64,000 nucleotides of DNA from Methanobacterium alkalithermotolerans (GTDB lineage Archaea > Methanobacteriota > Methanobacteria > Methanobacteriales > Methanobacteriaceae). Both the position numbers and the translations under genes were made by a program. The stretch lies in NCBI RefSeq assembly GCF_018141185.1, contig NZ_CP058560.1, positions 558,001 to 622,000 of the forward strand, in the 5' to 3' direction. Of this stretch, positions 8,078 through 15,593 are shown piece after piece. The notes beneath the pieces are model-generated. The model ran no database searches. It was not told the DNA's origin and was given only the letters and a program-made list of their open reading frames with translations. Numbering within the stretch: position 1 is the first letter of the stretch; each line of letters starts with the position of its first letter.

Positions 8078-8701
8078 TTATATTTTATTCAAACTCAGTA
8101 ATTCTGGTTTAATTTTATCAATGAAGGATATGATAATTACACTGGCCGCACTCTCTAAAACTGCAATGAATAGATAGAAGGGGACTAATGTAGCAATAAG
8201 TACTTCCAGAGTAGCAATTCCCGCCACCAAAAGGATTAAAACATGGGCTAAGGTGGCCATGATTATTCCCATGAAAGTACCGGAGAAGATGCCTAATCTT
8301 AAGTCAAGATCCTTAAGCAGGGTATAGAAAATATAGGTGCTAAAGCTAAGCACCACCCCAATGGTTAAGGTATTGGCCCCCAGGGTGGTGAAGCCCCCCA
8401 TACCCAGGAAAAAATACTGGATAATCAAAGTTAAAAATGCCACCACCGATCCACTTAAAGGCCCTAAAATAATGGCCACCAGAGGTATGATAAAAAAGTG
8501 AATAGGAACCCCTAAAGGGGAAGGAATAGATAGAGATGATCCAATTATAGACGCCACCACCAGAAGTGCTGTGGTAAACACTCTTTTTTCCTTATCTTCA
8601 TCCCGGGATATTTTGTAAGTGTAAATAATAACTGTTAGAATGGATATAATCCAGTAAATTGCCGATTGGGATAACGGTATAATTCCATCAGGGACATGCA
8701 A
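8078..8701 (-). CDS. cbiM: CbiM-type substrate-binding membrane protein (cobalt/nickel ECF transporter)
   Basis: The 207-residue protein has about six TM helices. The N-terminus MHVPDG is the family hallmark: the amino group and His2 coordinate Co(II) or Ni(II), so the start is fixed. That start is TTG at 8701, with GAGG 10 nt upstream. Internal sequence such as GVPIHFF and GANTLTIG also fits the family. No intact cbiQ or cbiO is present in the window; only a CbiO remnant at about 5.7 kb. Either the energising ATPase and T component are encoded elsewhere, or CbiM acts alone or with the neighbouring secreted protein. Cobalt versus nickel cannot be decided. Confidence 0.9.
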   Translation of the reverse strand: MHVPDGIIPLSQSAIYWIISILTVIIYTYKISRDEDKEKRVFTTALLVVASIIGSSLSIPSPLGVPIHFFIIPLVAIILGPLSGSVVAFLTLIIQYFFLGMGGFTTLGANTLTIGVVLSFSTYIFYTLLKDLDLRLGIFSGTFMGIIMATLAHVLILLVAGIATLEVLIATLVPFYLFIAVLESAASVIIISFIDKIKPELLSLNKI

Positions 8702-8917
8702 GATAAAACCTCATTTTTTTATTTAATCAAAATTGTTCCTTTATGCAAATAAATAATTTAATTAATTCTAATATAAAATTAACTATTAGTATTACATTTC
8801 AAGCGGAATAGATAAATTTGTAATACAATTAAGAGTAATAGAATCCATTTAAATTGATAATATTCAGCAATATTAATTCTAATAGCTAAAAAAAAGAAAA
8901 AAGAAAAAAAATATTTT

Positions 8918-11917
8918 TTATTTTCCAAATAGACCAAATCCACCTCTGAGGAATCCAAAAGCAGCCAATCCACCAATAGCCAATATACCAATAATAATAG
9001 CATATACTGGTACATCTGACTGGTTTTCAGTAGATGGTTGGGTTTTACTTACCTCGTAGGCTTTTTCATCACCACTTAACTCTTCCCCTGCTTCTAATTC
9101 AGGAGCAGCATGGGTGTGAGTATGGGCAGCATGGGTATGGGAGTGTCCCACCGTTCCGGTGTGTACATGTCCACCTGGTCCATGAGTGTGTCCACCGGTA
9201 CCGTCGTGGGTATGTCCACCATCACCATGTTGATGATCTCCGCCAGGAACCTGAATCAGATCAGATAGTGTTCTGAAGGGTAGACTTCTCAAAAAGTCGT
9301 GGGAATTGAAATCAGCTCCACCACCCTGCTTAATTAAATCAAATTCAGCAGCAGTGATATATTTTGGCTCTGTGGTTTCAATTTTTACTGGAGAAATCAT
9401 TCTTGCAAATTCCTCGTTTTTGTATAAAGCTACAAAACCAGCAATTTGAGCTTCCCTTCGGGCTTCATTAGTAGTAAGACCGGTCATGTCAAACCTAGCC
9501 CATTCAAAGGTTACTATAACTGCTCTACCCACTTTATTTACTGGATCCCATATCACCAGCAATCCCTCATCAGTTCCTGAAGGTAAAGCTGCATTGTTAT
9601 CCAGTAAGTCCTCATTCAGGAGTCTTTGGCTCATGTAGGTTCCACTTCCCGGGGATATGCCCATCAGATAGATTAGACTGTCATCTTTACAGTAGATACT
9701 GGATGCAATCCAGAAGTAGTTCTCCTGTCCACTTAAAGGGAAATCGGTTAGAACTTTATCAACTATGAAGAATCCAGGCTGTACACCAGGACAGGCATGA
9801 TCGTGGTATAGGAAAGTCATTAGCTGTTCAAATGGCGGATTATTTCTCCAGGCATTGGCAATGGATTGAATATTAAACCAGTTACCTTCCTTGAAAACAT
9901 TACGGGATAGATCATTGATTCTAGCCTGAACATTTAATGCATTAGGGCCAATATCATTTACCTGTTTACCATCCTCAGAGGTTCCCACCCAGAATTGATG
10001 GGTTTCCGGGTCGTAACTCATGTAAATTGAGTCCATGGTTACTCCATCAGCACCTCTTAAGGTAAAGGTAAAGTACAGTGGTTTCCAGGGTGCATTGTGC
10101 ATGGGAAGTAGAGTGTAACGACTTAATCTGGATCCCAGAACTTCGAAGATTCCATCCATGGTCATATCAGTTAACTGACCATTAAAGCGGACGTATCCAG
10201 CAGAAGTCTGTACCAGAAGATCCCGGTCATCTTTTTCCAGGATTATTCCTTTTTCATTGAAGAATATCTCTTTAGCCAGGTTAGCTGCGTCGATTCCGAT
10301 TTGTTTCATTTGTTGTGGAGTTAAAGTTCCCACTGGATTATTTGCAGGTACTGCTCTTACAGCATCTGGTAATCCCAGGCCTGCAATATAAGTCAGGTCT
10401 AATCCTGCTGCTTCTTTTGACTCAATACGCACAGTTCCATCAGGATTTTTAATCTCACTGGCAGATCCCAGCAGGTAGTAGTATGCTTCCTCATTTAATC
10501 CATCTTTATCCAGAAGTATATCGATGTATTGTTCCGGAAACTGGTTTAGTTTTCCCAGTAGCCAGGTGGTTAACTTCAGAGGATACATGTTGGTGTGTAC
10601 ATGATCCTGGGTTACGTCATCGTGGTTGTGGTCGTGTTGGGCCTGGTTAGGGCTTAGTCCGGTTTCAGCAAAGAAATCCTGCTGGAACTTGGCACGGTTA
10701 AAGCTCAGTACGATAATGGTACCAGTTTTAAGTACATCATTCCAACGAATGAAAGCTGCCATTTGCTGGGTTGCACCAGTTTCACTGGTATCAAATCCAG
10801 ATAGAGCTCCTCCACTGCCAGGTCTGATATTGAGGATGGTTAAAAATGCATCGTCTTTAGAATCACCAGGAATGGTTATTACTCGGTAGGCAGTCTTATC
10901 AGCAGGAGCACCAGAGTGAGTTAAAGTTTCCTGTTCTGGTGGGAAGTACTTTAAGAGCACTTCAGTCATGGCATATCCACTGATGGTACCATCACACATG
11001 TGTCCATGGAATGCAGCAGCCTTCAATAGATCTGTAGGGGTTCCCACTGCCCAGGCATTGGCCAGACTGGCCACCGGATAAGTGTCCTTGCCTATCTTAT
11101 GATTGGCATTGGTCCACTGGGCATCGGTCATGCTTGCAGATATGGTTCCCACATAGGAGGGGGTTAAAGTCCCATTGTAGAAGTAGGCCAGTAGTAACTG
11201 GTTTCCTCTTTTTACCACAAAGGCAAAGTCCACAGGATCAACCGGGGTTTTCTTTAAAAGTAACAGGTTACCCTGTCCATCGGTGATTAAACCATTGGAC
11301 TGATTTATAATACCCTCTATGGCATCTTCAGATGTGGTTCCATTTCTTTTAGGTACACCAGCGGTGGTTATGCACAGTACTTTATCGGCGGTGCCAAAGT
11401 TCAATAATTCATTGGCTTTTTTGGTAACTTCCCGTCCTAAACGGTAGTTATCCGTGGCCACCATATTGAAAACTACATTGGCATATAAATTAGGATCAGC
11501 TAAATCAGTTGGATGTTTACCTACAGTGACTTCCTGTTCCTGAGTCTTATAACCTGGAGCAGAAACTATTACTTTGAATTTACTTCCTTCTGATGCACCA
11601 GGATATAAAAATTCCAGTTTATAACCCTGAAAAACAGCATCATAAGTCTTGGTAAAATCAACAGCCTTACCTTCAGCATCCTTTAAGCTGATACCGGGAT
11701 TAATAACATCATTAGCATACTCATAATTCACCTTAACCCCAATAATAGGATCAATAAGCTCATCGATATCTGCATCATTTACTTCATCCCCGGATAAAGG
11801 CTGATCCACAGGCAATCCGCCTTCACCACCTGTAGTTTCTTCAGTAGCTGCAACCGCACCACACATAGCCAGCGCGAAAATCATAGTAATTATTAGAAAT
11901 GTTGCTTGTTTTTTTAT
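8918..11917 (-). CDS. Large secreted protein with two FmdE-like domains, His-rich tail and membrane anchor
   Basis: The 999-codon protein has a signal peptide (IKKQATFLIITMIFALAMCGAVAA) closely similar to that of the CobN-like protein at the left edge. An Ig-like domain follows. Two FmdE-family modules have metal-ligand motifs FHGHMCDG (about residue 304) and YHDHACPG (about residue 704). A tail with about 17 His in HTH/HVH repeats (about 895-945) precedes a C-terminal TM helix. FmdE is named for the molybdenum formylmethanofuran dehydrogenase operon, but its domain binds metal and occurs in secreted proteins. A role in surface metal (Ni, Co or Zn) capture is inferred. A TTG at 11968 is in frame but lies at the predicted transcription start and before the RBS. 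The likely start is ATA at 11917, after AAAGGAGGTGA. Confidence 0.75.
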   Translation of the reverse strand: MKKQATFLIITMIFALAMCGAVAATEETTGGEGGLPVDQPLSGDEVNDADIDELIDPIIGVKVNYEYANDVINPGISLKDAEGKAVDFTKTYDAVFQGYKLEFLYPGASEGSKFKVIVSAPGYKTQEQEVTVGKHPTDLADPNLYANVVFNMVATDNYRLGREVTKKANELLNFGTADKVLCITTAGVPKRNGTTSEDAIEGIINQSNGLITDGQGNLLLLKKTPVDPVDFAFVVKRGNQLLLAYFYNGTLTPSYVGTISASMTDAQWTNANHKIGKDTYPVASLANAWAVGTPTDLLKAAAFHGHMCDGTISGYAMTEVLLKYFPPEQETLTHSGAPADKTAYRVITIPGDSKDDAFLTILNIRPGSGGALSGFDTSETGATQQMAAFIRWNDVLKTGTIIVLSFNRAKFQQDFFAETGLSPNQAQHDHNHDDVTQDHVHTNMYPLKLTTWLLGKLNQFPEQYIDILLDKDGLNEEAYYYLLGSASEIKNPDGTVRIESKEAAGLDLTYIAGLGLPDAVRAVPANNPVGTLTPQQMKQIGIDAANLAKEIFFNEKGIILEKDDRDLLVQTSAGYVRFNGQLTDMTMDGIFEVLGSRLSRYTLLPMHNAPWKPLYFTFTLRGADGVTMDSIYMSYDPETHQFWVGTSEDGKQVNDIGPNALNVQARINDLSRNVFKEGNWFNIQSIANAWRNNPPFEQLMTFLYHDHACPGVQPGFFIVDKVLTDFPLSGQENYFWIASSIYCKDDSLIYLMGISPGSGTYMSQRLLNEDLLDNNAALPSGTDEGLLVIWDPVNKVGRAVIVTFEWARFDMTGLTTNEARREAQIAGFVALYKNEEFARMISPVKIETTEPKYITAAEFDLIKQGGGADFNSHDFLRSLPFRTLSDLIQVPGGDHQHGDGGHTHDGTGGHTHGPGGHVHTGTVGHSHTHAAHTHTHAAPELEAGEELSGDEKAYEVSKTQPSTENQSDVPVYAIIIGILAIGGLAAFGFLRGGFGLFGK

Positions 11918-11934
11918 CTTTTCACCTCCTTTAA
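11915..11934 (-). promoter_or_regulatory. RBS followed by probable AUA start of the FmdE-like secreted protein
   Basis: Minus-strand AAAGGAGGTGA is followed 4 nt later by ATA (11917-11915), then AAAAAACAAGCA. This is the same arrangement as ATT in the CobN-like gene. GTG within the RBS opens a frame that stops after two codons. Confidence 0.55.
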
Positions 11935-11951
11935 CTATTAATTTAAAGTTT

Positions 11952-11969
11952 ATTGCACTGTTGTGCAAT
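11952..11969. promoter_or_regulatory. Perfect palindrome at the transcription start of the FmdE-like gene
   Basis: ATTGCAC-N4-GTGCAAT, 7-bp arms. It begins about 20 bp downstream of the TATA box and so should overlap the transcription start. This is a typical archaeal repressor site; a metal-responsive regulator is inferred from the gene's content. Confidence 0.55.
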
Positions 11970-11985
11970 CCTAGATAGTAGTAAT

Positions 11986-11997
11986 AATATATATAAG
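11986..11997 (-). promoter_or_regulatory. TATA box of the FmdE-like gene
   Basis: Minus strand CTTATATATATT. With the usual 22-27 bp spacing, transcription starts near 11962-11970. This places the in-frame TTG at 11968 at or before the 5' end of the mRNA and supports the downstream AUA start. Confidence 0.6.
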
Positions 11998-12017
11998 CAT
12001 TTTTTATTACTAATCTA

Positions 12018-12554
12018 AGGCCTAAAGAAAGTTTTGTAATAAAAAGAGTAAGGATTTAATACTAATTTTAGTTTTAATCCAGGAAATGTAATAATTATAG
12101 AGTAGTAAAAAAGAGCAGCAAAATTTATTATGCTAAAAAAAGGAATTATAAGGCCCTTTAAAAAAAAATAAAAAAACAAAAATAAGGATATAATATAACA
12201 ATGGTTATAAGTATTACTAAGTAGATATCCAGCAGGGGATCTATCAATAGAACCCTGCTGAAAAAAGAGGAGGTACTCCAATGGTATTGTTTGAAGGATA
12301 ACTAATTTAATAATACTTAAAAAGGATTAGTTATCAACAGATACTTTAGGTGAAAAGTTATTTAAGACTTTCTATTTAAATTTTATTAATAATATGATAC
12401 CAAAATCAAAGAAATAGTAATAATATCAGATTAAAATAAAACATATCTCCCATGGATATACCCTGAAACTCCAAGAAAACCATATAAAATTAAAGAGGTT
12501 TAATCCATCCTAAATAACTAAAATAAACAAAAAAAAGGAGAAAATTAAAAAAAA
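12018..12554. other. AT-rich intergenic region
   Basis: No convincing gene is seen. The minus-strand ORF at 12015-12281 has no RBS and a low-complexity Phe/Ile/Tyr-rich product. An 8-bp inverted repeat CAGCAGGG/CCCTGCTG (12230-12260) precedes AGAGGAGGT and a six-codon plus-strand ORF (12281-12301), which may be chance or a small RNA. The rest is AT-rich DNA without visible structure. Confidence 0.4.
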
Positions 12555-12839
12555 TTATTCCCGATAATTATCATCTAAAAAAGATTCTAAAGCTTTAAAG
12601 GTAAAATCAAGAGCCTGATTTACAATATCCTCATCATAGACACATAATTCATCCACCTGAAGATCAATAGATAAATCAACATCCAGTTCTTGATTATAAG
12701 AAACTTCTGATTTAATATCCAGATCATCAATCTCTTTAGAGGAGATCTGATTTAAAATAAAATCTTGAGCAGTTGAGGATAAAAAATCAGAGATTTCATT
12801 TAGATCCTCAGGGCTCAATTTTTTAAGCTTTCCTGGCAC
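12555..12839 (-). CDS. DUF3194-type archaeal protein
   Basis: The 94-residue acidic protein matches the archaeal DUF3194 family in length, composition and position directly after prefoldin beta. Sequence features are an N-terminal helix (LSPEDLNEISDFLSS), an alternating hydrophobic/acidic beta strand (ELDVDLSIDLQVDEL) and a C-terminal helix. The start is GTG at 12839, one base after the pfdB stop, so translation is likely coupled. Function is unknown. The conserved linkage to prefoldin, KEOPS, Brix and ribosomal genes suggests a translation- or folding-related role. Confidence 0.75.
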   Translation of the reverse strand: MPGKLKKLSPEDLNEISDFLSSTAQDFILNQISSKEIDDLDIKSEVSYNQELDVDLSIDLQVDELCVYDEDIVNQALDFTFKALESFLDDNYRE

Positions 12840-13205
12840 TTAATTTCCCATTCCCGGGTTCATTCCAGCTCCCTGCATGGCTTCCTGTAAAGAGGCCTGC
12901 ATTTCCTGGAGCTTTTTCATTACCCTTTCCTCCTGACGAGTGATAGTTTTCTCTCGAAGCTGGAGGGTTTCTGCTTTTTCTTCCAATTCACTGTTTATTT
13001 CATCTTTTTTAACTTTAATGAGTAAATTTCCTGCTGTTTTGAATACTTCAGCCTCATCATCAGTTTTTTTTAATTCTTCCAGAGCTTTTTGAGTTTCCTG
13101 GATTTGCATTTCCACGGTTTGTTTTTGCATGGAGATGGCCTGGGCCTGTTGCTGCAGTTGTTGAAACTGGGCTAATTGATGCTGAATATTTTTAGGGAGT
13201 TCCAT
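12840..13205 (-). CDS. pfdB: Prefoldin subunit beta
   Basis: The 121-residue beta subunit of hexameric prefoldin captures unfolded proteins for the group II chaperonin. An N-terminal coiled-coil helix (MELPKNIQHQLAQFQQL), a central beta hairpin around FKTAGNLLIKV and a C-terminal coiled coil are all visible, with a Met/Gly-rich tail typical of archaeal beta subunits. GAGGTG lies 5 nt before the ATG at 13205; an ATG one codon earlier is too close to it. The gene is part of the long minus-strand informational operon. Confidence 0.93.
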   Translation of the reverse strand: MELPKNIQHQLAQFQQLQQQAQAISMQKQTVEMQIQETQKALEELKKTDDEAEVFKTAGNLLIKVKKDEINSELEEKAETLQLREKTITRQEERVMKKLQEMQASLQEAMQGAGMNPGMGN

Positions 13206-13251
13206 CATATCACCTCAAATTTTATGATTTAATTAAATTATCCTAAATGAA

Positions 13252-13548
13252 TTAAGATTTTAATAAATTTAACATCTCTAAAGAGAGAATAATCCATCTA
13301 ATAGATGAATTAAGGGAAGCTCTAAAAGAAGGAGCATCCCGGGCATGTATTTTTAAATATAAAGTGCTGCCTTCCCTATCCATTTTCATGGTAGCGCGAG
13401 AAGAAGGTGAACTTTCCAATTCAGGGGAAATTGAATCAAATATTACACGGGATTCATATTCTGAATCCATTTTAATTTCCACAGTAGCCTCTAGCGAATT
13501 TAAAGGATTGAAATCATCAATATCAATGTGATTTAACATATTAACCAT
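13252..13548 (-). CDS. KEOPS complex subunit Pcc1
   Basis: The 98-residue protein fits the small Pcc1 dimerization subunit of KEOPS, which makes the threonylcarbamoyl-adenosine modification at position 37 of ANN-decoding tRNAs. Visible features are a beta strand LEATVEIKMDSE, a YESRVIFDSISPE helix, a RATMKMDREGSTLYLKIHA hairpin and a C-terminal helix SFRASLNSSIRWI, the standard Pcc1 order. It lies between the Brix-domain gene (6 bp upstream) and pfdB. Starts at 13548 and 13539 are both possible. Confidence 0.88.
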   Translation of the reverse strand: MVNMLNHIDIDDFNPLNSLEATVEIKMDSEYESRVIFDSISPELESSPSSRATMKMDREGSTLYLKIHARDAPSFRASLNSSIRWIILSLEMLNLLKS

Positions 13549-13554
13549 TATAAT

Positions 13555-14022
13555 TCATTTTATATAAATTTTTAAGCCAGTGCAATTACCATTTTTATCA
13601 ATAAAATCCATAACGGCCTTATATTTGTTATCTGTATTTTTTATCCAGACCAGATTAGAATAATTATGCTCATTATCAGATTTAACTGGTAAAATATTTT
13701 TTAAAAGGGATAATTCATGCATCTCACACTTAAAGCCTAAATCATCAGGTTTAATATGTAATCGGCTGTCGGGTAATGCTATATTCACATCTAAAGATAC
13801 AATTTCCTGTCCCTGGTTTCCATAGAATGTGATTTTAGAGGGATTGCCCTGGGAGTCGTTGATTATCAGGGTGGTTTCATATCCTTTGCTTGATGTTTTA
13901 AGAAAAACATCGCGCATGCTCATTTTACCCCGGTTTATACACTCCGCGGAAAAAACCCGGCTTAAAGCTTTGCATAATTGACGGGTTTTAGTAGATGGCT
14001 TTCTAGAGGTGGTTATAAGCAT
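13555..14022 (-). CDS. Brix-domain rRNA-biogenesis protein (archaeal Imp4-like)
   Basis: The 155-residue single Brix domain resembles archaeal Imp4/Brix proteins, which bind rRNA precursors during ribosome assembly. The N-terminal TTSRKPSTKTRQLCKALS and the NRGKMSMRDV segment are characteristic: an early strand ending in TSR, and a basic RG...S loop. It lies downstream of rpoP and eL43 in the same orientation and upstream of pcc1, the usual order in Methanobacteriales. Confidence 0.85.
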   Translation of the reverse strand: MLITTSRKPSTKTRQLCKALSRVFSAECINRGKMSMRDVFLKTSSKGYETTLIINDSQGNPSKITFYGNQGQEIVSLDVNIALPDSRLHIKPDDLGFKCEMHELSLLKNILPVKSDNEHNYSNLVWIKNTDNKYKAVMDFIDKNGNCTGLKIYIK

Positions 14023-14065
14023 TAAAACAGCCTATTCTCAAGATATAGTAAAATAACCCGTATAA

Positions 14066-14197
14066 TTATCGGGCTTTAATGGTTCTTTTAACCACAGGGA
14101 CTTCTTTAAATAAAATTCGATACCGGCAGCGTGGGCACTTATTTTCCATGCTGGCCCGGGGATCAATTATAAAGCCACACTCAGCACATTTATACAA
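14066..14197 (-). CDS. rpoP: DNA-directed RNA polymerase subunit P (Rpo12)
   Basis: This 43-codon gene has a TTG start at 14197, directly after the eL43 stop codon, with GGAGG 7 nt upstream. The product begins MYKCAECGFIIDP and carries C4xxC7 and C21xxC24 zinc ligands in a rubredoxin-like knuckle, then a basic tail ending RTIKAR. This matches archaeal Rpo12, the Rpb12 homologue that bridges the Rpo3/Rpo10 assembly platform. The gene is short and lacks an ATG, so it is easily missed. Its position between eL43 and the Brix gene is conserved in archaea. Confidence 0.93.
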   Translation of the reverse strand: MYKCAECGFIIDPRASMENKCPRCRYRILFKEVPVVKRTIKAR

Positions 14198-14467
14198 TTA
14201 CAAGCCTCCAACAATCCTCTTAATGTTTCTGGTAGCAGTTTTACCCATAGGTGTAGAGGGGACATAGGCCCCGCCAGTGAAAACTGCATCACATTTTTTG
14301 CATTCCCATATGCCTCTACTTACTCTTTTAACATAAGGTCTATCACATTTAGGGCAAACATGCTTCTTTTTCATGTTTTCTTCGATTTGCTTTACGGTTC
14401 TTTTGGCTTTCCTACCGTACCTTGCACCAAATCTTCCAGTAATACCTACTTTTTTGGTTCTTGCCAT
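14198..14467 (-). CDS. rpl37ae: 50S ribosomal protein eL43 (L37Ae)
   Basis: The 89-residue zinc-binding large-subunit protein has a basic N-terminus (MARTKKVGITGRFGARYGRK) and a C39xxC42/C57xxC60 zinc ribbon (CPKC, CKKC), followed by AVFTGGAYVPSTP. All are diagnostic for eL43. The stop codon abuts the TTG of rpoP. An untranslated gap of about 340 bp lies upstream, so a promoter probably sits there. Confidence 0.96.
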   Translation of the reverse strand: MARTKKVGITGRFGARYGRKAKRTVKQIEENMKKKHVCPKCDRPYVKRVSRGIWECKKCDAVFTGGAYVPSTPMGKTATRNIKRIVGGL

Positions 14468-14803
14468 TTATATCACTCCAGGTAAATTTTAATTTTTAAT
14501 AATATCCACCACCAATCCCACTATCTTTATTATGGGCCGGTGAGGATCTATAAATCCATCATACATTACTTGAATGATGATTTATTAAATTTAATATAAC
14601 CACCAATTACTAATGGTTCTTTTAAAAATGTAACTCCCCTGAAAATATCTTTAGAAAAGAATCTCCATTAAAAAAGTCACTTAATTAAATATCATCTTCT
14701 TAATATTTCTAATTAAAACTATTAAATCCATGCCATATAACATAATTAGATATCTAAAATATAATTAAAGGAATATTTAAAGGTAAGGTTTTTGGAATGA
14801 TAA
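14468..14803. other. Intergenic region between rrp42 and eL43 genes
   Basis: AT-rich, with no ORF and no tRNA-like fold. It should contain the promoter for the eL43-rpoP-Brix-pcc1-pfdB group. At its right end is a perfect palindrome (11-bp arms, 14791-14813) that overlaps the rrp42 stop codon. Confidence 0.5.
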
Positions 14804-14813
14804 TCATTCCAAA
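14791..14813. terminator. Long palindrome at the rrp42 stop codon, possible hairpin or operator
   Basis: Arm TTTGGAATGAT, one central base, then its exact complement. As RNA it would form an 11-bp stem over the stop codon of rrp42. No long U tract follows on the minus strand, so a classic terminator is uncertain; a DNA-binding site is also possible. Confidence 0.35.
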
Positions 14814-15592
14814 TATTTCATGAGTTCTTTTGATTTACCTTCCGTAATTTTAACTGCATTCATAATCTCCTCTTTAGTCAAAGGAGAATCTCCACCTTTT
14901 TGCATGGCGCAGATTTTATCAGATGCAGTTATTCCAATAGATAACCGTGCAGATAGAATTTCTTCTTCATCAAGTGAAGGGTCAATTACCAGCTGCTCCC
15001 CTATCTTAGCAAAAGTGCACATCACTACCTCTTCCCGTATAGGCAAGGGTTTCATATTTTCATGGTCAATAATTATTTCATTATCCACCACTTTTACCTC
15101 AGGAATCATGGTATTTTTCAAAGCAGCTACAGCACCTAAAACCGCCGCATCCATCAGATTACCATCATAATCCAGTATATGCAGGTCAATAAATACCATC
15201 CATACTTTTTTGCCCGGAATAATGCATAATTCTTTTAGATCAACCATTTCACTTTCCCGAATACATCTATCTGCTACCCGGGAGAGCTCTACCGATCTTT
15301 CATCTGGTGGTCCTGGTTCAAAACTGGGGGAGGCCATAGGGAGTAGTTCAGAATTGGTCATTAAAACCCCCACATCAGGAGTATCCGGGAATGGTTCCCC
15401 AATTTGTGGTTTGGTACCTACCATTATCTGAGTATTGCCTATTTTGACACGTGCAGAACCTTCAGCTTTGGAAATAACACCGGTTTCCAGGGATATCTCA
15501 CGATATTCATCCAGGGCCCTACCATCAACCCGTTCTTGGTTATTAATCAGATGAGTTATACTTTTACGAGTAATTTCTGGAACGATATTCAT
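14804..15592 (-). CDS. rrp42: Exosome complex subunit Rrp42
   Basis: The 262-residue RNase PH-fold protein is the non-catalytic partner of Rrp41 in the archaeal exosome ring. RVDGRALDEYREI near the N-terminus, SVELSRVADRCIRES in the middle, and HILDYDGNLMDAAVLGAVAAL are family landmarks. It pairs with Rrp41 to form the trimer-of-dimers that holds RNA and inorganic phosphate for 3'-5' phosphorolysis. ATG at 15592 has GGTGA 4 nt upstream and follows the rrp41 stop closely; an ATG at 15604 lacks spacing from an RBS. Confidence 0.95.
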   Translation of the reverse strand: MNIVPEITRKSITHLINNQERVDGRALDEYREISLETGVISKAEGSARVKIGNTQIMVGTKPQIGEPFPDTPDVGVLMTNSELLPMASPSFEPGPPDERSVELSRVADRCIRESEMVDLKELCIIPGKKVWMVFIDLHILDYDGNLMDAAVLGAVAALKNTMIPEVKVVDNEIIIDHENMKPLPIREEVVMCTFAKIGEQLVIDPSLDEEEILSARLSIGITASDKICAMQKGGDSPLTKEEIMNAVKITEGKSKELMKYLE

Positions 15593-15593
15593 T

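Noticed and set aside
9034..9276. Plus-strand ORF rich in His, Val and Tyr
   Set aside because: It is the complement of the HTH-repeat tail of the FmdE-like protein; its composition follows from the repeated codons on the other strand.
12015..12281. Minus-strand ORF of 88 codons
   Set aside because: No RBS, Phe/Ile/Tyr-rich low-complexity product typical of AT-rich noncoding DNA.
12281..12301. Six-codon ORF with a good RBS after an 8-bp inverted repeat
   Set aside because: Too short to judge and not followed by a gene it could control; kept only as a note in the intergenic region.
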